64,000 nt of DNA from Nocardia ninae NBRC 108245 (GTDB taxonomy: Bacteria > Actinomycetota > Actinomycetes > Mycobacteriales > Mycobacteriaceae): NCBI RefSeq assembly GCF_007990755.1, contig NZ_BJXA01000034.1, positions 1-64,000 on the forward strand, given 5' to 3'. The notes beneath the pieces are model-generated. The model was not told the DNA's origin, did no database searches, and saw only the letters and a program-made list of their open reading frames with translations. Below, one piece after another: positions 52,257-60,660 of the stretch (positions within the stretch are counted from its first letter, which is position 1; every line of letters starts with the position of its first letter). Position numbers and translations under genes: made by a program.

Positions 52257-52358
52257 AAATAACGTACCTCGAGTGCTCGCGGCAAGCCATAGATCCCTCG
52301 TTCGAGGGGTGTACGCACGGACTTTTGATAACTTGCCCTCGAGACAGGGAGGCGGCCG

Positions 52359-53105
52359 GTGACCGATACGGACCAGCAGAGTTTCGACTACCAGGAACGG
52401 GCAGCGCTGGACCGACTGCTCCGGGAGAGCGGCGACCCTGGCACTGTCATCTCTTACGGCCCGGACCCGGATCAACTGGCGGAGGTTTTCGGCGAACCCG
52501 GTCCCACCGTGGTCCTCGTGCACGGCGGCTACTTTCGGGAGACCACCGATCGAACCCACGCTCGCCCGCTCGCCCGCGCCCTGGCCGAGGCGGGCGTACA
52601 CGTCTTGCTGATGGAGTATCGGCGTACACCAGGAGACCCCATGACCGCGCTCGCGGACCTGGACCTGCTCGAGTCACGTTTGACCGAGCCGGTGCTGTGG
52701 GTCGGTCATTCCGCAGGCGGCATGCTGGCGCTGACCCGGGCTTACGAGCGCCAAGCCGCCGTCCTCGCCCTGGCTCCGGTGGCCGATCTCGCGCGCGCCT
52801 CCCGGCTGAACCTGGGCGACGGCGCGGTCACGGCCTGGATGGGCGGGACTCCCGAACAGCAACCGCGCCGATATGCGGACCTGGATCCGCAGATACGGCT
52901 GTCGTCCAAGCCGCCCGGTGTGCTCCTGGTGCACGGCAGCGACGATCAGACCGTGCCCGTCGCGCTCAGTCGGGACAGCCCGGCCGGATCGGTGGTGCTC
53001 CCGCACGTCCACCATTTCGATCTCATCGACCCCGAGTCCGAAGCCTGGGCCGCGCTATCGGAATTGGTGCGCTCGGCCTTGGCTGGGCTGCCCCGCGCGC
53101 GCTGA
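52359..53105 (+). CDS. Alpha/beta hydrolase, arylformamidase-like
   Basis: 248 aa, GTG start at 52359 with GGGAGG six to seven bases upstream. HGGYF oxyanion motif (in VVLVHGGYFRETTD, about 52), nucleophile elbow WVGHSAGGMLAL (about 114-125), acid in LLVHGSDDQTVP (about 195) and His in VHHFDLIDP (about 223). The HGGY-WR-like start and EYRRTPGDPMTALADL segment are like kynurenine formamidases and related small esterases. Divergent from the ABC pair. No kynurenine pathway genes are near, so substrate is unknown. Confidence 0.8.
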   Translation: MTDTDQQSFDYQERAALDRLLRESGDPGTVISYGPDPDQLAEVFGEPGPTVVLVHGGYFRETTDRTHARPLARALAEAGVHVLLMEYRRTPGDPMTALADLDLLESRLTEPVLWVGHSAGGMLALTRAYERQAAVLALAPVADLARASRLNLGDGAVTAWMGGTPEQQPRRYADLDPQIRLSSKPPGVLLVHGSDDQTVPVALSRDSPAGSVVLPHVHHFDLIDPESEAWAALSELVRSALAGLPRAR

Positions 53106-53225
53106 ACTGTCGCGGCTGGTGATCGGAGCCCTCGGCGCACCTCGGACCGGCGCGAAGGCCGGCTCGCCGGCGCGGTGAAATACGGTGTCTCTACGACGGC
53201 TAACGACAACGACGCAGGGAGACAC

Positions 53226-54683
53226 ATGCCGAGTCGGCAACCAACCACCTCGTTGACCAGCGCGGACGCCTTGGACCAGCTGGAAACGCGCTATCAGCAG
53301 TCCGTCGCCGCATTGCGCGATGCGATACGGATCTTCGTCGAGAACGGCACGGTGCCCGACGACGCCGCCCGGGCCGACGGCCTGTTCGTCTATCCCGAAC
53401 TGCGGATCAGCTGGGACGGCGACGCGCCGACGAAGAACCGCTCCCGCGCCTGGGGCCGCTTCACCAGACCGGGTAGCTACGCCACCACGGTCACCCGCCC
53501 CGACCTGTTGCGCCATTATCTGACGGAACAATTGGAGATGATCGAGGGCGATTACGACGTGCGGATCGAGGTGTCCCCGTCCCGGCAGGAGATTCCGTTC
53601 CCGTACGTCATCGATCGCACCGAGCTCGCGCTGGACAGCTCGATGGCCGCGGTGATGGCGCGGTATTTTCCCACCACCGACCTGGCCAGCATCGGTGACG
53701 AAACCGCCGACGGCATCTTCAATGCCATCGATACGCTGCCGCTCAGCCATTTCGACGCGCTGCGGACCGATTTCTCGCTGGCGCGGTTGCAGCATTACAC
53801 CGGGACGCCGGTGGAGCATTTCCAGCCGTTCGTGCTGTTCACCAACTACACACGGTATGTCGATGAGTTCGTGCGCTGGGCGTGCGCGCAGATCGCCGAC
53901 CCGGACAGTCCGTACGACAGCCTCTCGTGCGCGGGCGGCACCGTGGTCGATGCCGAAACCGTCGGCACGGCAAGCACTTCGGACGTCGCGTGGAAGAAGC
54001 ATCAGATGCCGGCCTGGCATCTGCGCTCCGCCGACCGGCGCGGCATCACGCTGGTGAACATCGGCGTCGGGCCGTCGAATGCGAAGACCATCTGCGATCA
54101 CCTCGCGGTGCTGCGCCCGCACGCCTGGCTGATGATCGGCCACTGCGGTGGCCTGCGGGAGAGCCAGGCGATCGGCGACTACGTGCTGGCCCACGCGTAT
54201 CTGCGCGACGATCACGTGCTGGATTCGGTGCTGCCGCCCGACATTCCGATCCCCAGCATCGCCGAGGTGCAGCGGGCGCTGTACGACGCCACCAAGATCG
54301 TGAGCAACATGCCGGGTGAAGCGGTGAAGGAGCGGTTACGCACCGGCACCGTCGTCACCACCGACGATCGGAATTGGGAGCTGCGGTACTCCGCGTCGGC
54401 GCTGCGGTTCAACCTCAGCCGCGCGGTCGCCATCGATATGGAGAGCGCCACGATCGCGGCGCAAGGGTATCGATTCCGCGTCCCCTACGGCACGCTGCTG
54501 TGCGTCTCGGATAAGCCGCTGCACGGCGAGATCAAACTGCCGGGGCAGGCGAACCGCTTCTACGAAGGCGCTATTTCCGAACACCTGCAGATCGGTATCC
54601 GCGCTGTGGAATTGCTGCGCGCCGAGGGTGATCGGCTGCATTCGCGCAAGTTGCGCACGTTCAACGAACCGCCCTTCCGGTAG
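53226..54683 (+). CDS. amn: AMP nucleosidase
   Basis: 485 aa, essentially the length of E. coli Amn (484). ATG at 53226 with CAGGGAG upstream; earlier in-frame codons lack a ribosome site. The enzyme hydrolyses AMP to adenine and ribose 5-phosphate. The N-terminal half is the Amn-specific domain (ALRDAIRIFVENGTV, SRAWGRFTRPGSYATTVTRP, RYFPTTDLASIGDE). The C-terminal half is a nucleoside-phosphorylase fold: GITLVNIGVGPSNAKTICDHL, LMIGHCGGLRESQAIGDYVL (phosphate-site Gly-rich loop, about 307), AIDMESATIAAQGYRFRVPYGTLLCVSDKPLHGE (active-site MES and D). Single gene, intact. Confidence 0.93.
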   Translation: MPSRQPTTSLTSADALDQLETRYQQSVAALRDAIRIFVENGTVPDDAARADGLFVYPELRISWDGDAPTKNRSRAWGRFTRPGSYATTVTRPDLLRHYLTEQLEMIEGDYDVRIEVSPSRQEIPFPYVIDRTELALDSSMAAVMARYFPTTDLASIGDETADGIFNAIDTLPLSHFDALRTDFSLARLQHYTGTPVEHFQPFVLFTNYTRYVDEFVRWACAQIADPDSPYDSLSCAGGTVVDAETVGTASTSDVAWKKHQMPAWHLRSADRRGITLVNIGVGPSNAKTICDHLAVLRPHAWLMIGHCGGLRESQAIGDYVLAHAYLRDDHVLDSVLPPDIPIPSIAEVQRALYDATKIVSNMPGEAVKERLRTGTVVTTDDRNWELRYSASALRFNLSRAVAIDMESATIAAQGYRFRVPYGTLLCVSDKPLHGEIKLPGQANRFYEGAISEHLQIGIRAVELLRAEGDRLHSRKLRTFNEPPFR

Positions 54684-54690
54684 TCGCGGC

Positions 54691-54894
54691 TCAATCCGTC
54701 AGTGTCTCGGGTGCGGAAACCAGTGGCGTGCTCTCGCGAAACGCCGCCACCAGTTCCCGGTGCTCGAGACGCTGACGCAGGGCAATGCGGACGTGGTCGA
54801 GGATGGGGGCGCTGGGCCGTCGAGTGGTCGGGCCCAGGGCGGTGGTTGTGCGGCACGTCGGGTGCGGGCGTGGCTGATCTGGTCCACCGCCCAC
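54691..54894 (-). pseudogene. Possible short coding remnant
   Basis: A 67-codon minus-strand frame whose C-terminal part (APILDHVRIALRQRLEHREL and VAAFRESTPLVSAPE) has normal protein composition, while the N-terminal part is Pro/Arg/Thr-rich and looks non-coding. It ends eight bases from the AMP nucleosidase stop. Possibly the tail of a lost gene. No family recognised. Confidence 0.2.
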
Positions 54895-54918
54895 CTGGTG
54901 GCCGATCGGGGGTCCATC

Positions 54919-54956
54919 GTGATCCGACGTGATCAGGGCGTGATCGGACTGTGATC
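54919..54956 (+). promoter_or_regulatory. Four helically phased GTGATC repeats
   Basis: GTGATC occurs at 54919, 54929, 54940 and 54951, spaced 10, 11 and 11 bases, one helical turn each. Such 11-bp direct repeats are the pattern bound by OmpR/PhoP-type response regulators. They lie about 245-280 bases before the first MGKHSAP gene. The rest of 54684-55200 holds no convincing intact gene. Confidence 0.45.
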
Positions 54957-55200
54957 GCCTGTGTCGCTGTTAATCAGCCCTCAACTCGATTTTAGAATTC
55001 GACTTAGAACTCGTGGGTTGCGGTGCCGAGTTCTACCCTCGAATGCGGGATCAACAATCTGGTGGCACCGGCGAGCAAGGCCACCCGACCAACGTTGCTC
55101 GGTGGTCCCGATATGTAGCTCGAACTCGGCAGCACCGAGCCTGTGCCTTTGGGGGACAGGCGATCCGACACGCGATCGACCACTCCGAAAGAAGCGTCTC

Positions 55201-55716
55201 ATGGGTAAGCACAGCGCACCTAGCAAAAATCAAATGCCGGCCCGATTGGCAATTTTGTCGACGGCAACGTTGATCGGCTTGGGCATCTCGGCCAATACCG
55301 GTGCGGGACAGGCTGTCGCGGAATCGACGACGACCACCACGGCCAACCCGAGCGACCACGTTGCCAAGGTTCCGGCGAAGCGGGTCATGGCGGCGAGCGG
55401 GCAGCAGGTCAGCAAGCAGACCGGCCAGCACAGCCACACGGTTCGTGCCGCGAAGCCGCCGAAGAAGAAGCAGCCCGGCGCGGGCAAGCCGAAGGCCAAG
55501 CCGGCACCCTCGCAGGATCCGTTGGCGCTGCTGAACAGCGGCAGTGCCGCGCTCGGCGGGCTGGCGAAGAGCCTCGAGACGGGCAGTGCCGCCATCACGC
55601 CGCTGGCGAAGGCGCTCAGCACCGGCAGCTCGGCAGTCACCGGTAGCGCGGCTTCCGGCAGCAAGGCGGCGGGTGGGCTGGCCCCACTGCTCGGCCTGCT
55701 CACCGGCAGCGCCTGA
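55201..55716 (+). CDS. Secreted basic, low-complexity protein with MGKHSAP leader
   Basis: 171 aa, ATG at 55201 (the frame is open upstream without a start signal). Leader MGKHSAPSKNQMPARLAILSTATLIGLG with cleavage near GQAVA-ES. The mature part has a Thr/Lys-rich stretch (KPPKKKQPGAGKPKAKPAP) and a Ser/Ala/Gly/Leu-rich tail (LLNSGSAALGGLAKSLETGS, SGSKAAGGLAPLLGLLTGS). No catalytic motif. It shares the MGKHSAP start and gene neighbourhood with the CAP-domain gene 45 bases downstream, so the two are probably co-expressed envelope proteins. Confidence 0.65.
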   Translation: MGKHSAPSKNQMPARLAILSTATLIGLGISANTGAGQAVAESTTTTTANPSDHVAKVPAKRVMAASGQQVSKQTGQHSHTVRAAKPPKKKQPGAGKPKAKPAPSQDPLALLNSGSAALGGLAKSLETGSAAITPLAKALSTGSSAVTGSAASGSKAAGGLAPLLGLLTGSA

Positions 55717-55761
55717 TCCCGAGCGCCACGCGGCGGCCAACCAGCAACCAGAAGGCATTTC

Positions 55762-57198
55762 ATGGGTAAGCACAGTGCACCGCGAAAGATTTCGCCTTTT
55801 TCGCCGGCAACAATGCTCACATTGTCCACCGCTTTCGGAGTATCAGCTTTCGCTGTGACTATTGCTGGAGCTCCTTCGGCCTCGGCGGGCCCCGACGCGC
55901 CCGCCGATGAGGTGATCAGCCTGACCAACGCTGCACGCACCAAAGCCGGCTGCTCTGCTTTGAAGTCCGACAAGCACCTCACCGAAGCCGCGCAGGCCCA
56001 CACCAAAGACATGGCGGCCAGCGGAAACCTCGACCACAACTCGTCGAAGGGCGATCCGGGCGACCGGATCACCGCGGCGGGCTACAAGGCGCAGACCTGG
56101 GCAGAGAACATCGCCGAGGGGCAGACGAGTGCGTCCGAGGTCGTCGATGCCTGGATGAACAGCGAGGGTCACCGCGCGAACATCCTGAACTGCGGGTTGA
56201 AGGACATCGGGGTCGGCTACGCCAAGAGCGGAGACGGAACCCCTTACTGGACCCAGGATTTCGGTGCGTCCAGTGAGTCCGACAAGGACAAGGACAAAGA
56301 CAAAGACAAGGATAAGGATAAGGACAAGCCGTCCGGTGGCGAGAAGGACAAGCCCTCCGATGGTGGCGGGAAGGACAAGCCGTCCGACGGTGGTGGCAAA
56401 GATAAGCCGTCCGATGGTGGCGGTGAAGATAAGCCGTCCGATGGAGGCGGTGCGGACGAGCCGTCCGACGGAGGCGACAAGCCGTCCGACGGCGGAGACG
56501 ACACTTCCGGGCAACCTTCGGAGGAGGTCCCCTCGGAAGGCGAGGGTGACTCGTCCGAGGATCCCTGGGGCGACGGTTCGGACGAATCTTCTGATGGTGA
56601 GGGTGATTCGTCCGAGCAACCTTCGGACGACGGTTCCGAGGTCCCCTCGGAAGGTGAAGATGATTCGTCCGAGGACCCCTGGTCTGAAGGTTCGGACGAA
56701 TCCTCCGACGACGCAGGCGATTCGGCTGAGGATCCCTGGGGCGACGGTGCGGACGAGTCTTCGGATAGCGGAGGTGATTCGTCCGAGGACTTTTGGGGCG
56801 ACGACTCGTCCGATGACGGGGGAGACTCGTCCGAGGACCCCTGGGCTGAAGATTCGGACGAACCCGCTTACGGCGCAGGCGATTCTCCCGAGGATTCCTG
56901 GAGCGACATCTTCTCCGACGACGCAGGCGAGGGAGCCGGTGACGGCGCTTCCGATGGCTTCGACTGGTTCTCGAAAGACGGCGGAGATTCGTCCTTCGAC
57001 CCGTGGAGCAACGGATTCGACGCACCGACAGGGGACGGCCTCGGCGCCCTGACCGGCGGCGGCGACGCCTTCGGCGACCTCGGTGACCTCCTCGGCGGAC
57101 TCGGTGAGGCCGGCGATGCGTTCGGCGGACTCGGTGATGCCTTGGGCGGACTCGGCGGTGCGGGCGAAGGCCTCGGGGCACTGGCCGGTGGCTGGTAG
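55762..57198 (+). CDS. Secreted CAP-domain (SCP/PR1, YkwD-like) protein with long acidic repeat tail
   Basis: 478 aa. ATG at 55762 in MGKHSAPRK; signal core SPATMLTLSTAFGVSAFAVTIAGAPSASAG. CAP domain about 50-170: VISLTNAARTKAGCSALKSD, HLTEAAQAHTKDMAASGNLDH, WAENIAEG, MNSEGHRANILN, GYAKSGDGTPYWTQDFG, all of the usual YkwD strands including both His. The domain is followed by a (DK)n run (about 173-190), five copies of a KDKPSDGGG unit (190-240), an Asp/Ser/Glu-rich DSSEDPWGDGSDESSD-type region (250-410) and a Gly/Leu-rich end (GGLGDALGGLGGAGEGLG). No sortase motif or membrane anchor. The acidic tail may bind cations or cell wall. Confidence 0.85.
   Translation: MGKHSAPRKISPFSPATMLTLSTAFGVSAFAVTIAGAPSASAGPDAPADEVISLTNAARTKAGCSALKSDKHLTEAAQAHTKDMAASGNLDHNSSKGDPGDRITAAGYKAQTWAENIAEGQTSASEVVDAWMNSEGHRANILNCGLKDIGVGYAKSGDGTPYWTQDFGASSESDKDKDKDKDKDKDKDKPSGGEKDKPSDGGGKDKPSDGGGKDKPSDGGGEDKPSDGGGADEPSDGGDKPSDGGDDTSGQPSEEVPSEGEGDSSEDPWGDGSDESSDGEGDSSEQPSDDGSEVPSEGEDDSSEDPWSEGSDESSDDAGDSAEDPWGDGADESSDSGGDSSEDFWGDDSSDDGGDSSEDPWAEDSDEPAYGAGDSPEDSWSDIFSDDAGEGAGDGASDGFDWFSKDGGDSSFDPWSNGFDAPTGDGLGALTGGGDAFGDLGDLLGGLGEAGDAFGGLGDALGGLGGAGEGLGALAGGW
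56276..56900 (+). repeat. Tandem low-complexity repeats coding the acidic tail
   Basis: Three repeat types in one frame: a GACAAG/GATAAG alternation coding Asp-Lys (56276-56330), a 27-base unit coding KDKPSDGGG with about five copies (56343-56470), and an imperfect 40-50-base unit coding variants of SSEDPWGDGSDESSD (56530-56870). The copy number is likely to vary between strains. Confidence 0.75.
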
Positions 57199-57213
57199 CT
57201 GGTACCCCGACTC

Positions 57214-57252
57214 GATCGCCGAACAGGGTTCCTTCCACCCTGTTCGGCGATC
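57214..57252. terminator. Bidirectional hairpin terminator between convergent genes
   Basis: Perfect 15-bp arms GATCGCCGAACAGGG and CCCTGTTCGGCGATC with a nine-base loop, between the CAP-protein stop (57198) and the convergent LLM oxidoreductase stop (57262). The position and strength fit termination of both transcripts. Confidence 0.75.
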
Positions 57253-57261
57253 ACGCGTTTG

Positions 57262-58137
57262 TCAGCCGAGTTCGGCGAGCTGGGGGACCGCGGGTGCCAT
57301 GCCGTCGATCCAGGCGGCGGGGGAGCCGGTGGTGGGGGTGACGATGACGGTGTGCGCGCCGAGGGCGGCGTAGTCGGCCATGGCGCGGACGAAGTCGTCA
57401 CGGGTGTCGGGGCTCGGGCGGGGGTTGTTGGCCAGCAGAGTGATGCGGAGCTGGTTGTAGTCGCGGCCGACGTCGTCGCAGTGGCGGCGCAGTACGTCGA
57501 GCTTGTGCGCGACGTCCGCGGGGGAGGAGGCGAAGAGGTTGCAGGCGTCGCCGTACTGGGCGACCAGGCGCAGGGTCTTGCGTTCGCCACCGCCGCCGAT
57601 GAGCACCTTGGGCTGGTTGATCGGCTGCGGCGAGCAGAGCGTCTCGGCCAATTGGTAGTGCTTGCCGTCGAACGGTCCGTTGTTCGCGGGGTCCCACATC
57701 TGCCGGCAGATGCGCAGTGCCTCCTCCAGCCGCTCGAACCGCTCGGCGATCGGCGGGTACGGCACGCCGAGTCCGTGGTGTTCGCGCTCGAACCAGGCGG
57801 CGCCGACACCGAGCGCGGCCCGGCCACCGGAGAGCACATCGAGCGTGGTGACGATCTTGGCGAGCAGGCCGGGGTGCCGATAGGTCACGCCGGTGACCAG
57901 CAGGCCGAGTTCGATGCGGGAGGTGTGCGCGGCCAGGAAGCCGAGCGTGGTGTACCCCTCGAGCATGTTCGCCTCGGCGGGCAGGCCGGTCGGCTCGATC
58001 TGAAAGTAGTGGTCCATGAAGGACAACCAGGTCGCGCCGGACGCCTCCGCCGCGGCGCCGACCCTGGCGAGTTCGCCGGCGATGGCCGCGGTGCCCCCGT
58101 CGATGTCGAATATCGGAAGATGAAAACCGAGCTCCAT
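57262..58137 (-). CDS. LLM-class F420-dependent oxidoreductase
   Basis: 291 aa TIM-barrel of the luciferase-like family. ATG at 58135-58137. Features: MELGFHLPIFDIDGGT start, ASGATWLSFMDHYFQIE (about 38), MLEGYTTLGFLAAHTSRIELGLLVTGVTYRHPGLLAK (family core, 58-95), DVLSGGRAALGVGAAWFEREHHGLGVPYPP (about 100-130), and PKVLIGGGGERKTLRLVAQYGD. The H..LG.P.P...R..R.EE signature is that of F420-dependent members common in mycobacteria and nocardiae. Substrate unknown. Confidence 0.87.
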   Translation of the reverse strand: MELGFHLPIFDIDGGTAAIAGELARVGAAAEASGATWLSFMDHYFQIEPTGLPAEANMLEGYTTLGFLAAHTSRIELGLLVTGVTYRHPGLLAKIVTTLDVLSGGRAALGVGAAWFEREHHGLGVPYPPIAERFERLEEALRICRQMWDPANNGPFDGKHYQLAETLCSPQPINQPKVLIGGGGERKTLRLVAQYGDACNLFASSPADVAHKLDVLRRHCDDVGRDYNQLRITLLANNPRPSPDTRDDFVRAMADYAALGAHTVIVTPTTGSPAAWIDGMAPAVPQLAELG

Positions 58138-58316
58138 GGCACGATCCCCTCGTAAGTCGGCAACTCAGATGCCTCACGCTACGACCTGGAGTGCACTCCA
58201 AGTCAAGTGCGCCGGACCCCCGCCGCAGCGCCCGTATGCCACGGTTCAGTGGTCGGCGAATGTACGTTCGTAGATGTTCCTTCCCCTGGGAGCCGGTCGA
58301 CGAGGAAGTAGGTGCG

Positions 58317-58895
58317 ATGCACTGGGACCAGATGACCGCCACGCCCGACGAGCTGCACGAGCACGCCACGCGGGTGCGCCGCGCCGTCGGGCAGCTCGGC
58401 GTGCTCGAATCGATCATCACCGCGGCGGACGGCCCGTGGCTCGGCGCGATGGACGCCGACGGACGCGGCGCGGCCGAGCTGAAGATGCACCTGGCCGGGC
58501 GTTATCGGCTCACCGTCGTCGTGACGAGCGCCGGAAAAATCAGCCTGGTGCAGATGAACGCGCCCGCGGCGGGGCAGGCCGGCGAGCGGGTGCTCTCGTC
58601 GAAGCCCTCGATCCGGCGCGGCTGGGACGACACCGAGGAGATGCCCAAGCAGCCCGATTGGCTCGACTACGTGGTGGAGTGGGTCCGATCCGCGAGCGAG
58701 GACGTGGACCGCCGTGCCGTCATCGAATGGCGGCTGACCGGAGCCGATCTGAAGCTGGCCGCGATGAACGACACCATCGACAGCATGCGCGCCAGCCTGG
58801 CGGAGCGGGAACAGTTGCGCGACGAACTCGCGGCCGAGGTCGTGGACCTGCGGACCGAACTCGACGCGCTCGACGCGCTCGGCGCGCGGGAGTAG
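58317..58895 (+). CDS. Hypothetical protein with C-terminal coiled coil
   Basis: 192 aa from the ATG at 58317 (GAGGA about nine bases before); the longer frame lacks a ribosome site. The N-terminal part TATPDELHEHATRVRRAVGQLGVLES is a helical segment similar in style to WXG-type secretion helpers, but no WXG is present. A short beta domain follows (RLTVVVTSAGKISLVQM) and then a long amphipathic helix (SMRASLAEREQLRDELAAEVVDLRTELDALDAL). No signal or membrane segment. Function unknown. Confidence 0.65.
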   Translation: MHWDQMTATPDELHEHATRVRRAVGQLGVLESIITAADGPWLGAMDADGRGAAELKMHLAGRYRLTVVVTSAGKISLVQMNAPAAGQAGERVLSSKPSIRRGWDDTEEMPKQPDWLDYVVEWVRSASEDVDRRAVIEWRLTGADLKLAAMNDTIDSMRASLAEREQLRDELAAEVVDLRTELDALDALGARE

Positions 58896-58937
58896 TGGGA
58901 CGCGCCGCGATCGATCCGCGGCGCGTCCGGTCGAGAC

Positions 58938-60395
58938 CTACTGGGAGAGTTGCTTGATCAGCCGGTAGAGGAACTCGCGGCTGGCCTCGAGGCCGGCGAT
59001 CGGCGCTCGTTCGTTCACGCCGTGGATGCGACCGGCGTCGGCGGGCACCATGAACAGTCCGCTGATCCCGTACATCGGAATCCCTTTGCTGCGAGCGTAT
59101 TTGCTGTCGGTGGCCCCGGTGGACATGAAGGAGCTGACTGCGGCGGTGGGGAACATTTCCTTCGTCAGCGACGTGATGGCGGACATGACCTCACCGTTGG
59201 TCGGCGAGATACCGCCTGCCGGATCCACTTTGGGCGTGATGGTCAATTTGGGCTCGGCGAGTGCCGCCCGGAACTGCTTGTCGATGTCGTCGGGGTTGTC
59301 CTGCGGCAGGATTCGGCAGTTGACGGTGGCCTTCGCCGTTTGCGGCAGCGCGTTCTCGGCTTCGCCTGCCGCCAGCATGGTGGCCACGCACGTGGTGCGC
59401 AGCTGGGCGTTGTAGTCGGGTGTCGCCGAGAGCCGATCCAACGCTTCGGGGCTGGGATTGCCCGCCGCGACTGCGCGCATGTCTTCGGCTTCCTGTCCGC
59501 TGCGCTGGGCCGCGAGCGCGCGGAAATTATCCCGGGTCGGGTCACTGATCGATGCTGGGAAGCGATACGCGGCAAGGCGATTCAATGCGGACATGAGGGT
59601 GTAGATGGCATTCTCCGGCGTCGGCACCGAACTGTGCCCGCCGGGTGCCTTGGCCTCTATCTGATAAGTGGCGTAGGTCTTTTCGGCCACCTGCACGCCT
59701 TGCAGCGCGGGCTTTCCGTCGACGAGTAGCGCCCGGCCGCCTTCGTTGAGGCCGTACTCGGCGCTCATCAGGTCGGCTTTGTTCTCCATCAACCATTTTG
59801 CGCCATTGTCTTTTCCGGCCTCTTCGTCGGCGGTCAAGGCGAGCACGATGTCGCGATTGGGCTTGAACCCTTCGCGCTTCATTTGGATCAGGTCGGAAAT
59901 GAGGGCGGACACCATCGCCTTGTCATCGATCGATCCGCGGGCAGCGTAGAAGCCGTCCACCTCGGTCAGCTTGGCGGGATCGGTGGTCCAGCCGTCTTCC
60001 CGTTTGGCCTCGACTACATCGAGATGTCCCAAGAGCAGCAACGGTTTACGCTGCCCCGATCCGGTGAATCGGAGCACCAGGTTGCCCTTGCGCTGTACCG
60101 GCTCGAAGATCTGGATATCGGATTCGGCGAAGCCGGCGTCGAGCAGCCGTTGTTTGACCGCGTTCGCGGCCACCGTCGTGCTGCCGGTCGAGTGCGTGGT
60201 ATCCGTTTCCACCAATTGCTTGTAGATATCGTGGAAAAGTTTCGTATTGTCTTGCGTCGTAACGCTCGACGAGCTGGTCGAAGAGTTCGAATCGCTCTTC
60301 GGAGTATCGGAGTTGCAGGCTGTTGCGGTGAGGGCCGCGATAAGTCCCAATGCGGCCACCGAAATGAGAGGATTGCGGCGACTTATATTAGACAC
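58938..60395 (-). CDS. M20-family metallopeptidase, predicted lipoprotein
   Basis: 485 aa. The start MSNISRRNPLISVAALGLIAALTATAC is a lipoprotein-like signal with Cys27; GTG at 60393-60395, without a clear ribosome site. Zinc-site features of M20: LLGHLDVV (His and Asp, about 130), GSIDDKAMVSALISDL (bridging Asp), TADEEAGKDNGA (catalytic Glu pair, about 190), LNEGG, and His in GRIHGVNER near the C-terminus. Similar to carboxypeptidase S/aminoacylase-type enzymes. It would act at the outer face of the membrane. A small palindrome GCTAA-GAAT-TTAGC directly precedes the start. Confidence 0.85.
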   Translation of the reverse strand: MSNISRRNPLISVAALGLIAALTATACNSDTPKSDSNSSTSSSSVTTQDNTKLFHDIYKQLVETDTTHSTGSTTVAANAVKQRLLDAGFAESDIQIFEPVQRKGNLVLRFTGSGQRKPLLLLGHLDVVEAKREDGWTTDPAKLTEVDGFYAARGSIDDKAMVSALISDLIQMKREGFKPNRDIVLALTADEEAGKDNGAKWLMENKADLMSAEYGLNEGGRALLVDGKPALQGVQVAEKTYATYQIEAKAPGGHSSVPTPENAIYTLMSALNRLAAYRFPASISDPTRDNFRALAAQRSGQEAEDMRAVAAGNPSPEALDRLSATPDYNAQLRTTCVATMLAAGEAENALPQTAKATVNCRILPQDNPDDIDKQFRAALAEPKLTITPKVDPAGGISPTNGEVMSAITSLTKEMFPTAAVSSFMSTGATDSKYARSKGIPMYGISGLFMVPADAGRIHGVNERAPIAGLEASREFLYRLIKQLSQ

Positions 60396-60660
60396 GCTAA
60401 GAATTTAGCACGAAGCGGGGTGGCGTGTGCCCGGAATGAGTAGGCAGGTCCCACGAGTTCTGTTGTGCGCCGGGTGGTCCGGCGAAGTGGCTGGTAACGG
60501 CCCTGAGCATGGCGCGGTTGCGCTGGTCGACGAGGCCCGGAGTTCGCGCGCGGACTATCCGCGTGGTTGCTTGACTGGCGGATGAATTTATCCCACAGTG
60601 ATCTCGCTTGCGCGACTAATTCGGTCGCATTCCCTTTTCTCTGGAAACGAGAGGTGAGAG

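Noticed and set aside
56276-56900. CRISPR-like or minisatellite array
   Set aside because: The repeats stay in one reading frame and encode a protein tail; no spacers of constant length and no cas genes.
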